From the NCBI RefSeq assembly GCF_028453695.1, contig NC_135775.1, positions 2,914,001 to 2,978,000 on the forward strand: a stretch of DNA of 64,000 bases, in the 5' to 3' direction. The position numbers were made by a program, and so were the translations under genes. Below the pieces are notes generated by a model. It did not search any database. It worked only from the letters and a program-made list of their open reading frames with translations, and was not told the DNA's origin. Shown here in pieces: positions 10,080-22,363 of this stretch. Source of the DNA: Augochlora pura (lineage: Eukaryota; Arthropoda; Insecta; Hymenoptera; Halictidae). The first letter of the stretch is position 1. Each line of letters begins with the position of its first letter.

Positions 10080-11420
10080 AAGTTATTTATGACTCGACCT
10101 AATAGCTGTGGATTAAATAGGCTGCAAGTGTCGCACAAGGTAGATTGGACTGTCTGCGAGCAGATAATGGAATAATAGGAATTGTCTCTGGTCAGATCCA
10201 AGTAGGCTGGCTGTATCAAGTTTGTGCCAAGGTTGTGCATGCGATATTGCACAAAGTAGATTGGACTGTCTCTGAACAGATAGCGGAAAAATAAGGATTG
10301 TCTCTGGTCGGTTCCAAGTAGCCTGGCGATGCCAAGGTTGTGTTGTTATATAAATGGTTGTATAAAAAGATTTGAAATTAATTAAGATTAAAAGAATATA
10401 AAATTAATTATGTAAAAGGTTATATAAAATATAGACAAGGTGTATATTCTCTACACAATATAGAATTATAAATGTAAAATTATAAAATGTAGATAAAGGT
10501 CTATACGAAAGGGTTACCTGCGACCAATGAAGAAAGAATTTAAGAACAATTCTCGATTAAACAAAGTAGACAAAGTAACATAGAATAGCCAAAATAATAA
10601 AAAATAAATACAATACAATTGTATCTATTGAAGCAAAATATGTAAAAGCGTTCATCACAGTACAAAGTAGTTAGACCCATCTTTAAAGAAACATGATAAA
10701 AGCAAGGGCAATATTTGGTCAGCTTGAAATAGGCCAGACTTGTTGATCCTATAAAGTAGAATCAGTTGATCATGTACAAACAACGCAAAAAAGCGTTCTA
10801 CACAAAAAGGGTAAACGAGGCTGGCGGAGGAAGTAGAAGAGCACTATCCTTGGTCAGACAAGGTAGGATAGAAGAGTTCGTCTAGACTGTCTTAGTCAAA
10901 CAGAGCAAGAATAAAGTTCGTGTTGGAACAGCGCTAAGTATGATAGTTTTAAACTGTTAATTGCATCGAATGAAATTGGTTGCCACGGGTAGATAAGGTA
11001 GATAAGGGTTTGCAAGTAACTGACGGAGAAAGTGAACGAGAACTACGCTTGGTTAGACGAAGTAGACGAAATAATATAAAGTAGACAAAGTAATTATAAA
11101 GTAGACAAAGTAATTATAAAGTAGACTAAGTAATATAAAGTAGACAAAGTAATATAAACTAGAGAAAAGTAATTATAAAGTAGACAAAATAATATAAAAT
11201 AGACAAAGTAATATAAAATAGCCAAAATAATATATAATAGCCAAAATGATATAAAGCAGACAAAGTAATATAAAATAATCAAAAATAATAAAAAGTAAAA
11301 ATAATAGAACTGTCTCTGTTCAAGCAAACTATATTGACCTGTTAATCACTATACAAAGTAGATATCTTCAAAGTAGCAGAATAAAATTAACCACCATCTT
11401 TGGTCAACACACCTAAAATC
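10080..11420. repeat. Degenerate tandem array with a CAAAGTAGA core
   Basis: Two clear neighbouring copies of a ~115-bp unit start near 10127 and 10241; they share gtagattggactgtct, attgtctctggtc, ccaagtag and ccaaggttgtg. Weaker copies follow near 10660, 10840, 11020 and 11310. At 11060-11290 the array collapses into a ~19-20 bp subunit (aagtagacaaagtaatata). No coding potential. Confidence 0.7.
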
Positions 11421-12463
11421 GTTGCTCGCAAAAAGTACGATGTCGTCGCCGCCTAAGCACAGAATAAATTTTGACCAAGGCGAAAAAGAAGAAGAAGAAC
11501 GCGCCAGGCTCCTACGTAAAACAGAAAAGAACCATAAGCCGGGCAGAGAGACGTGGAACAGGTCAACGACTGCGGGGACACAAAGTGTATCCGCGGCGTG
11601 GCTCTCCCGGTCTCAAAGGCCGATCCGCCGCAGGACGTGGCGCGCGGGAGGTAGCTGCGAGAACAGGGACGCGGCGTTGTCTAGACCTCGAAAACGTCGT
11701 GTCGGGTACGCGCGGGCGGGAGAGGGGGTGGGAAGGGGGTTAAAGTAATTGATAATCCGCGTGTTCCCTGAAACGCGAATGGAAAGCGGCGGGGAAAGTC
11801 GAGAGACCGCGGAGCCGCCATCCGCGACGAAACTAAGCCAGCTAGAGAGAGAGAGAGGGAGGGAGAGAGAGAGAGAGAGGGAGGGGCCCGTGCTCTCTCC
11901 TTCGCGGCTCAAAGGGAAAGAGAGCCGAGGTCTCCCATCCGTCTTCGTTCCGCAGGCGCCGGCTGCCGTTGGGTCCCCTCTTTCTCTGAAATAATGATAG
12001 CGGCGGATGAAATACACGCGTCTGCGGTAGGTCGCGGTCTCGAGGTAGGCGGGGGGAGGGGGTTAAGGGGTGGTTAGAAAGGAGAGAGAGAGAGAGAGGT
12101 GTTCATTTCACGCGTGCCTGCGTGCAAATGCGAGCGGGCACATTCAGGGCTCGCGCATACCGCCGACGCCGCCGCCCGCGTATCATCTCTTTCGAAGGAC
12201 TTTAAATCAGGCCTGGAGGAGGAGAGGGTTGAATAAACCCGGCCGCGGTTCGAGGATACGCCGCGCGCGCCCGGCCGACGTGTACACGGAATTCCAAATG
12301 AAAATGGACGCCGCGCGCTGCTCGAACCTTTGACGCGACCCCGTCGAGCAGTTTTTTTCGACACCCCCCCGCCCCCGCCGCTCTTACGAATTTCGATCGG
12401 CCGGCACTCTTTTCAGGGACCTCGGCGGGGTGTTGATGCGGGGGGAAACAGTGGAGAGTGGGA
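11421..12463. other. Non-coding, CpG-rich with GA tracts
   Basis: Contains (GA)n at 11844-11883 and a shorter GA run near 12080-12100. No supported gene on either strand. Confidence 0.4.
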
Positions 12464-12470
12464 GCGATAA

Positions 12471-12558
12471 CGATAACGCGACGTTATCGGCGCGACGGGC
12501 GCGGAATATTCCGCGAGCCGTGGATCGCCTTCTATCACCGAGCGCGGAATATTCCGCG
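12471..12558. promoter_or_regulatory. Palindrome cluster (possible dimeric protein-binding sites)
   Basis: Two identical 16-bp perfect palindromes CGCGGAATATTCCGCG lie at 12500-12515 and 12543-12558, start to start 43 bp (about four helical turns). Just upstream CGATAACG (12471-12478) faces CGTTATCG (12482-12489) across three bases. The flanking bases of the two large palindromes also agree (G before, A after). The symmetry is seen; a binding function is inference. Confidence 0.4.
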
Positions 12559-14170
12559 AACCGCGACCGTCTTACTACACGATGGACCACGGTGATACGA
12601 GTCGGTCGTCAGTTGAACGTCGCTGATGCTTCAACGGGGCAGTTGAAATAGAGCGACGATGCGAATGGGTTGACCGGCGTTCCTTCCTCCGCAGCTTCGG
12701 GGTTTCCCGGAGTCCTCCGCCGGTCGAAACGGCTGCGAGTCGCGCGAAAGAAATCGACAGCCCTTCGCAGGGCGGAACACCTTTCCGCGACCGATGGGGG
12801 CCACATTAATTGCAGCCGACGAATCCAATTAAATCCGGAGGCGTCGCGCGGGAGACCCGCGGAGGGACACCACCCGTCCACCGCCATTTTGTGGTCCGGC
12901 GCGCGGGACACGGGGGTGCCGAGAGGGGGAGAGGGGTCGAGGTCCCGGGGCCGTTGGACGGAGGGCTTAAAAATATGATTTTAATACCACTGCTCCGGGG
13001 TTCGTCGTATATCACGCTTTTGTCCGCCTACTATTGTCTCTGCGCCGAACCCATACCCTCTCGAAAACCGCTGTCCCCTCTTCCCCCTCTTCCCCACCGT
13101 CGCCTCTTCCTCCTCCGGCGTCCACCTACGACCCCTTTCGCCGGCACCTCTGCCCTCCGCCGTCTGGACCCCGTTCTCCCGTCGGTTCACCTTGCCCCTC
13201 GTCGCCACCGCCCCTTCAGCAACGTGTCACGCGTGGACGCCGACTCCGTCGAGCGAGACGCGCGTAATTGAAAATTTTCGTACGCGGCGTCGCCGTTCCG
13301 TTCGGAAATAGCCGGCGATTAATCCGCCGGAAATCGAGCGGCGACGCCGCTGTTCGCCGGCGAACGGACCGCGACGATTCTCGTCGGTGTAACGCGTCTC
13401 CTTTCATTTTCTCGATTTGAATGGATTCTCTCCGATCGATGGTTTTCTTAGATTAGAAAGCGTTGCGTTGGGATTCTGTTAAGAGCACTAAATAGTTAAA
13501 TACTAAATAGACCATTAATATTTCTATCCTTTTTTATAAATACAGAATTTGGTAAAGAAATATTTTTCTAAATAATATATATAAAATAATCCATATCACA
13601 TATGGAGATACTATTTCAAATATATCTCAAATATTAACTAATAACTTTATTCCTCAAATTTTCTATTTCGCGAGCAGATTCAATTATTTATAGTCCGTCC
13701 GATATATCAAAAATCTATTTTCCGCGAAGCCAGCGTTCGACCGCGATCGAAGCGGCTCCGAGCGGTCAACGACCGTTTCCTATCTTCGTTAGGTGGGACC
13801 AATTAATTTTCTTCGAAATCTAAGACAAACTCTCGCCGGTCTGGGCGCGTTGGTGGTTGCATCGCAGATAGGGGAAGGGCCTCCGCAGGATAGCCCTGAT
13901 CCGGGAAGCTCGCCCATTATATCGGCAGCGAGGGTGGTTGCGCGACAACGTTGCGGCGCGCATTATTCGTTATTTATCGAAGGGGTTGCGGCGCCACGAC
14001 AGCGGCGCGACCGCGTCGTAATTATCGGGCTCGGAATCGCGGCCTTATTTCAGCGGTGCGGTCCTTTTATCTCGTTCACGGCGTAAACCGACGTCCTCCG
14101 TACACTATAGCAAGATCTTACCGCGATCCACCGAATTTTTGCAAAATTAAATGCAAAGCTCCAAAATGTT
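12559..14170. other. Non-coding
   Basis: CpG-rich to about 13430, AT-rich at 13480-13700, then mixed. Overlapping frames at 12600-13270 are Arg/Pro-rich in all phases. No gene supported. Confidence 0.4.
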
Positions 14171-14465
14171 AGTTTTATGTTCCTTGAATCATTTGAAGCA
14201 ACTTTTTCCTTTGCGAAAATTCAATGCGCGGCTTCGTTTAAGAGTTATTAACGAAAAACGCTGACCAATGAGAGGGTAGCGCGACTAGCGTTACGCGGCC
14301 AGTTCCTCTAACTCAGCCGCCTCGCGTCCCTCATTGGTCACTGTATTTCCTCAATAACTCTTAAACAAAGCCACAGATTGCATTTTCGCAAAGGAAAAAG
14401 TTACTTCAAATGCCCTCAGGAATCCGTCATTTAATGATTGGTGGTGACTTTAGGAACACCCCGTA
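14170..14465. mobile_element. Foldback (long inverted repeat) element, copy 1
   Basis: Core at 14191-14411. The left arm begins ATTTGAAGCAACTTTTTCC and runs through cgcggcttcgtttaagagtt to ctgaccaatgag. The right arm is the reverse complement with moderate divergence. A short loop carries CAGCCGCCTCGCGTC. The right flank ends in aggaacaccccgta. A second copy lies near 28 kb. There is no coding content, so it is a non-autonomous palindromic DNA element of unassigned superfamily. Confidence 0.7.
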
Positions 14466-15835
14466 CACCGGTAGATTAATTTCCTGACCGATGCCGGCAC
14501 AAATCAGTTCCAATAAGCGTCGCTCCGGCCCTCCCCACGTTCCGGTCGAAATGAGACGTGTTTTCCAGCCGCGCCGGAACTCCGTGATTCCCTTTGACTG
14601 TTCGGGACCCGTTGCGACGCGACGCGTAAGTAATTGTTACTTCATCGCGGAGGTTGATTATAGTAATTTGCCTGGCTGCCTCGATCCACCTACTTTTCTC
14701 TCTGCGCGCCCACCCCCGCGTCTTCTCATTTACCTCTCGCGGCTCTTTGTCCCCGCCGTGCCGACTTCCACGGCGGAAATTAGTTTTGGTTTCGTATCGC
14801 GCGCACCGCCGAGGAACAGCGAGACTTATTTCATCGCCGTGAGCGTCGCGTCGCGCGTACCCGGCCGCCAGCAAATCTCCTTCGAATTCCGTCTGGTTCC
14901 ATCCGTCACAGGTAATTGATCTTCCCCTCCGCCCCCGCGACTCCTTGCGCCGCCTCACCGAGACGTTTCGCGCGTCGCGCCCCGGTAATTATTAGCCGGC
15001 TGCAAAAATAATTCCGGTTTTGCAACCGCCGAGCCATCGCGACGTCTGCGCGGACGACGACGTCTCGGGAACACGTAATAATTAATCTCTCGTCGTTTAA
15101 ACCCTTCCGCTGTTACCTCTTTCAGTGCCGCGTTGATTACGACCGGTTGCGTGCTTAATTATTTCCTCGATGTCGCGAGACGATCCTGATACTCGTCAAT
15201 TTTAATATGTATAAAATTGTTCAGCGGTCAACGCGAAACGAAGATTATAAATAATTCGAGCTGCGCTGGCGGACGCTTTGCGAATAGATCGCCGCAGTGG
15301 ACGGGTTTAATTCTAACCGGCGTTCGAGATCCTATCTGTAAGTTGCACGATAAAACTGTACACGGTGGTGGACGATACCCTGTGCACATGACGGCGGCCG
15401 CCCGCGCCCTTCTCCAACGCCTCCGAACACGGCCGTCCATTACGCCGATCCGCCATTAAATTTTCTCCAAAATTACTCTGTATAGATGAGTCGATAGTCG
15501 CGGCGGCGGCGGCGGCGCCGTTAATTTCGCCCCCGTAAATTAAGGCGGGCCGCGATTACGACCGCACGCTGCCAATTAGACGATTCAGTCCCGGGGTTCC
15601 CGCATACGAACAGAATCCCGTAACTGATAATTATGGAACTGTTCGAACGGAAACGGGTTACCTTCCGACACTTTTATCTCCTCCGTGGCGCGCGTAAGGC
15701 GTCCGCCGGTGGTAATGGATCGCGCGGCGAAATTCTTGCGAGATTTAGGGGTTGCTCGCGAATTGCTTCGTTTATATTGTATATAATTTATCGTATGTGT
15801 GTGATGTGTATATTTCTATAAATTTATTTTCTATA

Positions 15836-15836
<1 letters not shown>
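14466..15836. other. Non-coding, CpG-rich
   Basis: Includes a (GGC)n run near 15499-15517. No supported gene. Confidence 0.4.
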
Positions 15837-15876
<40 letters not shown>

Positions 15877-15970
15877 TATAATTTAGGGGTGCATCGCGTA
15901 ACGTAATGGTAAGGTAATGTATTAATAATATAATGTAACGTAAAGTAAGGTAATGTAAGGTTAGGTGAAA
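15837..15970. repeat. (TA)n microsatellite and GTAA-rich array
   Basis: A (TA)n run at 15838-15872 is followed, from about 15895, by irregular repeats of gtaatgtaa, gtaacgtaa and gtaaggtaa. Confidence 0.85.
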
Positions 15971-16849
15971 CTAAATACGGAAATAATCGCGAAAGGCTGA
16001 AAGAAAAAGGTACCACCTTCAAAGATAGTATAATAATTGCGAGACCCAGGTGCACGGAGAAGAAATCGGCGCTACGAGCAAGCGACAGAGAAATGACGAG
16101 GGTAAAAGGAGGAATTAAAAATCTCTTTCCAAACGAATACGAAGCCAGCCAGCGAACGACGCGTCCTTTGTCGGGTCGCAGTGCGCAGCCATTCAGGATC
16201 GAGATCGCAACAAGCCGAAGCTCCTTTATCATCATACGTGGGATAGGTAGATCCGTTTATGCCCCTCGTTATTCCCTCGGCGTCTCCTCCGTCGCGCGGA
16301 GTCTGTCAGAGCCGCGGTCGACCGCCATTATCGTCGTATTATCGCGCGGTAACGTTGACCGTTCGAGTGCACCGACATTTCGAGTTCGCGGACAATTTTG
16401 TCGGTCGGTGAAAAACGAAGACGATCCCACACGGAGGCACAGTCCGGTGCACCGGTTGCTAACGGTCGCCGGACAAAGGCGTAATGGCGGCCGAGGCGGA
16501 AAGGTACACGCGTGTGGATTCGACGGGGTGAGGGGTGGCGAGGCGACCCTTTGCTCACGCCTCGCTACGTGCAGTGATAGGCGTTTTCCAGGGAGTCGCA
16601 CGGTTGCCGCCGAAAGGCCGGGTGTCCCCCCTCCCCGGCTAGAGACCGAGACTATAATTCTGCGTTATCGGCGAGTTCACGGGCCAACGCATCCCTTACC
16701 GGAAGAGCAGTTGATCCTGCTAGGCTGTTGCCAACCCGGTTACTCTGTCAGCTCGACCACTCTCGAGGATCGTATGCTCCGGCTGGGATACTCCGTGTCC
16801 TCCCTCCCTCGACCCCGCGACCTCTTCCGCCCCCCCTCTCGCCCTTCTT
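15971..16849. other. Non-coding
   Basis: Unique sequence becoming CpG-rich. A long plus-strand open frame crosses it into the CT tract downstream but has no domain content. Confidence 0.4.
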
Positions 16850-17405
16850 TGCCATCCGCTTCTCTATCTCTTTCTTTCTTTCTTTCTCTCTCAACATTTT
16901 TCTCTTTCTCTGTTCTTCATTCTTTCTCACTCTCTTACCATTTTTCTCTTTCTCTGTTATTCTTCCTCTTTTACCCTTTCTCCCTTTTTCTGTTATTCTT
17001 TCCTTCTTACTCTCTTACAATTTTTCTCTTTCTCTGTTATTCTTTCTTTCTTCCTCTCTTACTCTCTTCCTCTTTTAATCTCTTACTCTCTTCCTCTTTT
17101 AATCTCTTACTCTCTTCCTCTTTTAATCTCTTACTCTCTTCCTCTTTTAATCTCTTACTCTCTTACTCTTTTAATCTCTTACTCTCTTACTCTCTTACTC
17201 TCTTACTCTCTTCCTCTTTTAATCTCTTACTCTCTTACTCACTTATTCTCTTGCTCTCTTACTCTCTCACTCTCTTACTCTCTTATTCTCTTATTCTCTA
17301 TTGCTCTCTTACTCTTTTAATCTCTTACTCTTTTACTCTCTTACTCTTTTCCCTCTTTCTCTCTTACCCCCTTTTTCTCTCTTACCCTTTCGCTCGTTTT
17401 CTCTT
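16850..17405. repeat. CT-rich tract with a 24-bp minisatellite
   Basis: Pyrimidine-rich stretch. From about 17058 to 17340 it becomes a regular repeat of tctcttactctcttcctctt plus ttaa (24 bp) and shorter tctcttac derivatives. The 24-bp period keeps a Ser/Leu frame open for hundreds of codons, which is an artefact of the repeat. Confidence 0.9.
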
Positions 17406-18149
17406 GCTCCTCTCTCCGCCGCCGGCATTCCGGCGATATTTCAAAAGACATTTTCGTTGTCCCGCGGCCTTCACGCGATGAAAGGAACCGTGACAACCCG
17501 GAGTCGATCCGCTGCACACCCTGTTATTTCACCGATCCCGTTGTCGATCCTTTTTTTCAACGCGGATCCTGTGCGCTGTTCGTTCCCGGGACGATCATAT
17601 TTTATACGGAGACCTCTGCGCAGTCGACTACACGGTCGTCGTCACTGTTAAGGGCGCTTCCGAAGGGTGGAGTGATTGAAATTATGTGCGTCGCACTGTC
17701 GAAATCTTGACAGCTTTTTCGAAGGCGCAAGCTTTTTTAGAATTCGTTCGCTTGGATTTTTTCGAGAGTATTTTGCATTACAGTAATTTTAAAAGGGTTG
17801 GTTGAGAAGCTAACTAGCTATTAATTGCTTTTTATATTTTTATTCTTTTACGTGGTTATTATTTTAGTAGAGAGAACATATTTGTTTATATCAAGATTAT
17901 TTTATGTTAGTGGATTCAATTTTGAACAGCGCAATTTTATTTATTCATTCATTTAATTCGTAATTATATGCTACAGTAATATGTAAATGGATAAATTAAT
18001 TTTTACTGTTGCAAATTTAATTTACTGACATTAAATAATTAAGGTATAATAAAATATGTTTTCTTTTTTAATAGAATAATAATATAAAGAATAGCTAATA
18101 CATAGATCTATAAGCTTGAAAATGATAAGCTTGAAAAGGTATATTTTAG
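17406..18149. other. Non-coding
   Basis: CpG-rich to 17660 and AT-rich after. No gene seen. Confidence 0.4.
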
Positions 18150-18310
18150 CACAGTATAATATTTATATTCAAGTATACCGTATTATACATAGTTAAATAT
18201 AGCATTTATATTTATATTTATACTATATTATACATAGTTAAATATAGCATTCATATTTATATATACATTTACACTATATCACATATACTTAAATACAGAA
18301 TCTCTATTTC
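18150..18310. repeat. AT-rich tandem repeat, ~60-bp unit
   Basis: Roughly two and a half copies sharing attatacatagttaaatata, gcatttatatttata and variants. Confidence 0.65.
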
Positions 18311-18359
18311 TATTTCTATTTATACGATATTCTATATACCAAAATATAGCATTTCCTGG

Positions 18360-18790
18360 TGCAATGGTAAACCGTGTTACGTCACACGCAAATCCATCGG
18401 TTTTCCATTTAAATTCCAATTATTCGCCGGGTGGAAACCCGGCGTGCCACGTCCGCATTAAGATTACTTTCGCCTACACCTGCAACAACTTCAGTACGAA
18501 CGAACCAAGTTCTTAGCAACTTTGCGTTTCCACGAACCCTTTGAGTGGCAGCCCTTCGAACTCCTATGTACGACTATTGGCAAAGTAGCCAACCGAACTT
18601 CCATGACCCTTAGAACGAACGACAGGCTCTTTGAACTGCGCGAGTTCATATCTACGGCTCGCAAAAATTCGAAAGCAGACTTCCCTCGACCGGTAGACAA
18701 GTTAATTTTGTATTTGTTGGGAAGTTTATTATTTTTAAGGAGTTTCGGAGGCAGATTGGTCGACGCTGTTACGATATCAGTTAATTTGTA
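18360..18790. other. Unassigned moderate-GC block
   Basis: Unlike its AT-rich and CpG-rich neighbours, 18480-18690 is balanced in composition with few CpG. It is open on both strands (plus from 18522 to 18791, minus 18700 to 18491) and carries no recognisable domain. A short hairpin GCCGGGT/ACCCGGC lies near 18427-18445. It could be a decayed element, a conserved non-coding block or an exon fragment. Confidence 0.3.
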
Positions 18791-19482
18791 ATATCGTCGG
18801 GGTAGCGGAACTTCGGATGATAATTGGCAACTCGAAGTTACAAAGGTATCTTTTTATTCCGCGCCAAATACTTCGACGATTTTATAAATTGAAGTATTTT
18901 ACTCAGGTCAATTAAAATTACAGAGTTACGGCGCTTTGTGTAGATTTTTTTATTTAGTTACTACCCTATTTTTCATAATTCCATCTCCCGCTTTATATAT
19001 TTGGTATAATGGCATAATTGTGATTTAATAAATTTTAAACATTAAATATTCATTAGATGCTTTCAGTAATATTGTAAATAGAATGAAGTGTGTTAATTAT
19101 TGAATTATAATAGATTTTTTAAAAGACTGCCTTGGATCTATGTTTATAATAAAAATTCTTGTTAAGTCACATGTACGCGACGAGGGTTGTAAAAATATTA
19201 AATAATCTCGCAAATCACAATATGTAAGAATATATCACTTTACTTATTTATTGTGAGTACAATATCTTATTATATTAGGAATATATATATAAGAATATAT
19301 TATTACACATATTACGAGTATACATAAGAGCACACAATTTTACTTACTGCAAGTATAAATAAAAATACAATATTTTACACATAACGAGTCGCATCCTGCT
19401 ACTCCAAAAGTCATTGGGAATTGGATAAATCGAAGCGAGCCGGGGGCTGGTAATCGTGCAAATTAATTATGAAAATCAGCGC

Positions 19483-19520
<38 letters not shown>

Positions 19521-20629
19521 ATCGATAGGTCGGCCGGTGGCTGTGCGAGGACACGCGCGCGTTCACGGAAGACGGCTCATCTTAATCACCGATTCATCAC
19601 TCGCCATTGCCCCTCGAGGCGGTCGCGCGTGAACCCCGGACCGGCCCCGATACACGCAGAGGACACATCGGCGCGGCGGCGCGTCCTGGAGACCCGGGCT
19701 AAATTCCCGATCTCCCGGTTTGCTCTCGAGATACCACGGGGGCCGAGGTCGATGCCGGGGACGCTGTCCGCTCGAGGCGAGCCGAAGTTCAAACCGTGCC
19801 GAGGGACACCGGAGGGCGGGGGGACCCTTGCGAATTTGATACGGACGCGTTCCCCGTTTCTCGCTGACGCGGACGGTCCGAGCCGCGGAGAAGCCCCGTT
19901 TTCCTCCCCCGATAACAACCCTTAAATCATTTCTGGCCGGGGTCCGCGCGTCATCGCCGTACGATTTCCTCCGGTCCGGCCGCGTTGTCTTTTTAACCCT
20001 TTCGCGCTCGGTCCGCAAAAGGTTAATCCGGGAATTACGAAGAGTCTCCTGAATTACGCTCGGAGAATCTCATTTGGACAGGAATCATCGAATAATTATC
20101 TCCTATAACATCCCTTAGGGACATCTTCATTCGATCTTTCTCGACGGTTAATTTTTTATTAATTTTTAAACGCAAGGTTCGATTTGTTCTCTTTTCATGT
20201 ATCCTCTGTTTCGTTTGATGTTTTTAATTGGCACGCTGATTGAATTAAATCGCACGCCTCTTGATCCGGTTGAGGGGTGGTCCGCATTTAATGCGGAATA
20301 TTTTAGAAGCTTATTTGCGAGTTATAATTAGCACCGCGCGCGGATCGCTTCGTTTCGGACCGTAGAGATATTTCGAAAATCCTGTCGACGCTGCGTAGAC
20401 GCGGCGCGATAAAATTTGCTCGCGTCGACTGCGACGCGGATGAGCCGGGCGTAATTTGCTTTCGCCGATTATTAGATTGTACGATCTTGTATTAATTGGT
20501 ACAGCAATATTATTTTCTTCTAATTTTTACAGTATTTCCAGCTTACTATAATTAAGTCGATAATGTTAATAAAAGCGTTGATGTCACAGTCTTGTGTGCC
20601 ACGTATTGTACAATAGATAAAATGAAAAC
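18791..20629. other. Non-coding
   Basis: AT-rich at 18840-19390, (GA)n at 19490-19516 and CpG-rich at 19550-20000. At 19993-20026 two TTAA-flanked inverted ends lie back to back (TTAACCCTTTCGCGCTCGG ... CAAAAGGTTAA), possibly a nearly completely deleted TTAA element. Confidence 0.4.
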
Positions 20630-20810
20630 TAAAATAGGAAAATAAAATAAAATAGAATAGAGTCATAGAATAGAATAAAATAAAATAAAATAGAATAGGA
20701 TAAAATAGAATATAAAATAGAATTTAATGGAATAAAATATAATAAAATAAAATAGAATATAAAATAGAATTTAATAGAATAAAATATAATAAATTAAAAT
20801 AAAATATTAC
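20630..20810. repeat. AT-rich tandem repeat (aataaaatagaat)
   Basis: Irregular repeats of aataaaatagaata and aaaatagaatttaatagaat. No coding potential. Confidence 0.8.
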
Positions 20811-21289
20811 CCATTAAATTCAAAGCAATGGCAACAATTTACGTCGCGATGACAGCGCAGAAAGTTAATATTTCTTGGAAAAATAAAGGACGCCGGTAAA
20901 CGTTGCAGCGAGCCGGGGAAGTTTCCTGCGTAAATAATTCTCGCTTGGTCAATCTGGATCTTGTTAAGAACGGCTCGGTTCTTTTCCGTTGAAACAATTT
21001 CCTGTCGCGCCATTAAAAATGTCATTTGCTCTCACTGTTCCCATGAATCCCTGTTTTAATGTGCGCTGTTATTCCTCCTTCGAAACCTTGGAACGGTATT
21101 GGTATAATAGTACTTGACGGAGGGCGATATTTTCACCCGCTTGTCGTATCATTCCCTGCACGGGTATAATAATTAGAATTTTTACCGTTTGCAATAATTC
21201 TTTAGAGGAAAATGAATATTTGTAGTCGATGTCTTTTTTACATTTAATTGAATTTTTGTTTGATGCCAATGTCAATGGCGTAAATTAGT

Positions 21290-21610
21290 GTATTTATTGT
21301 AGTTATTGTAGAGTATATTTTGCATTTATTGTACTATATTTATTGTATTTATTTTATTTTATTGCAGTATATTTGTAGAATTTAGTGTATTATATTTGTT
21401 GTGTTTATTTTATTTATTACAGTATAGTTATTATATTTATTGTATTATCGTATTATATTTGCATTTATTCTAGTATATTTACTGTATTACTGTATTATAT
21501 TTATTGTATTTAATGCAACACATATACTATATTTACTGCAGCACATTTACCATATTTACTACATTATATTTATCATATTTACTGCACCACATTTACCATA
21601 CTTATGGCAT
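21290..21610. repeat. AT-rich repeat (tatttattgta)
   Basis: Degenerate repeats of tatttattgtatta and related forms, grading into catatttactgca-type units at the right end. Confidence 0.7.
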
Positions 21611-22226
21611 CCATTACACTAAACTCATTACCCCTACCATATCAAATATTTCTCCCCCCTTTACAAACAATTTTAACTAACAACACTGACAAAACTCACT
21701 AAACCTTCTTCACGCAGCACATAAAATCACAACGCTTGCTTAACGCCGTCAGCGAGCGCGTTAAACATCGTTGCCGAAGAGAACAGCGTCGGGAGTTTAC
21801 GGTAATTGAAGGGGGTTTAATTCGAGAGCAGTTGTCCCGGAAGCGAGCGAATTTTTCCCCGGAGAGTCGATCGCTTAACTAGTAGGTAGTTGGACGATGG
21901 AGTCCCGATGCCCGAGAGGAGGAGACCCGGCGACGCCGCCGCCGCCGCGCCATCCAGGAACCGCACGCATATCCTGCGGATCCGGAGGCCGGAAGTTTGC
22001 GTCAGCGTTGTTTCCGAAGCGACTGCACGTCGTAACGACACACAAGCTATCGATCTAGGTGAGCACCGGGGGTAGAAGCGACGATAGCGCCCAAGACCAA
22101 GTTCCCCTGGCAAATTGGAAGAGCCTTACGGTAATCGCGTGAAATTGCAAGGCGTCATCCCGACGAGACCGCGTCTCGTCTCACCTACGGTATATATCCT
22201 GACGGGGGTGCTCCTTGCCTCGAGAG

Positions 22227-22229
<3 letters not shown>
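21611..22229. other. Non-coding, CpG-rich 21880-22060
   Basis: A plus-strand GC-rich block ends in a donor-like sequence (CTAG|GTGAGC near 22056). Without a partner acceptor or protein similarity it is not called as an exon. Confidence 0.3.
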
Positions 22230-22273
<44 letters not shown>

Positions 22274-22360
22274 TGGAGACAGAGAGACAGAGATAGAGAG
22301 ACAGATATATATATAGAGAGATAGAGATAAAGATAGTGATAGAGAGACATAGATAAAGCC
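22230..22360. repeat. GA/GATA microsatellite
   Basis: (GA)n from 22230, then mixed gagata and gacaga units, running directly into the mariner fragment. Confidence 0.85.
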
Positions 22361-22363
22361 AGA

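Noticed and set aside
13793..14086. 97-codon frame with a VVIIGLGIAAL hydrophobic stretch on the plus strand
   Set aside because: Wrong strand to be the missing receptor membrane exon, poor start context and no splice sites. Likely chance in GC-rich DNA.
16093..17481. 462-codon plus-strand open frame
   Set aside because: More than half is a Ser/Leu/Phe artefact of the CT minisatellite. The remainder lacks splice logic or any domain.
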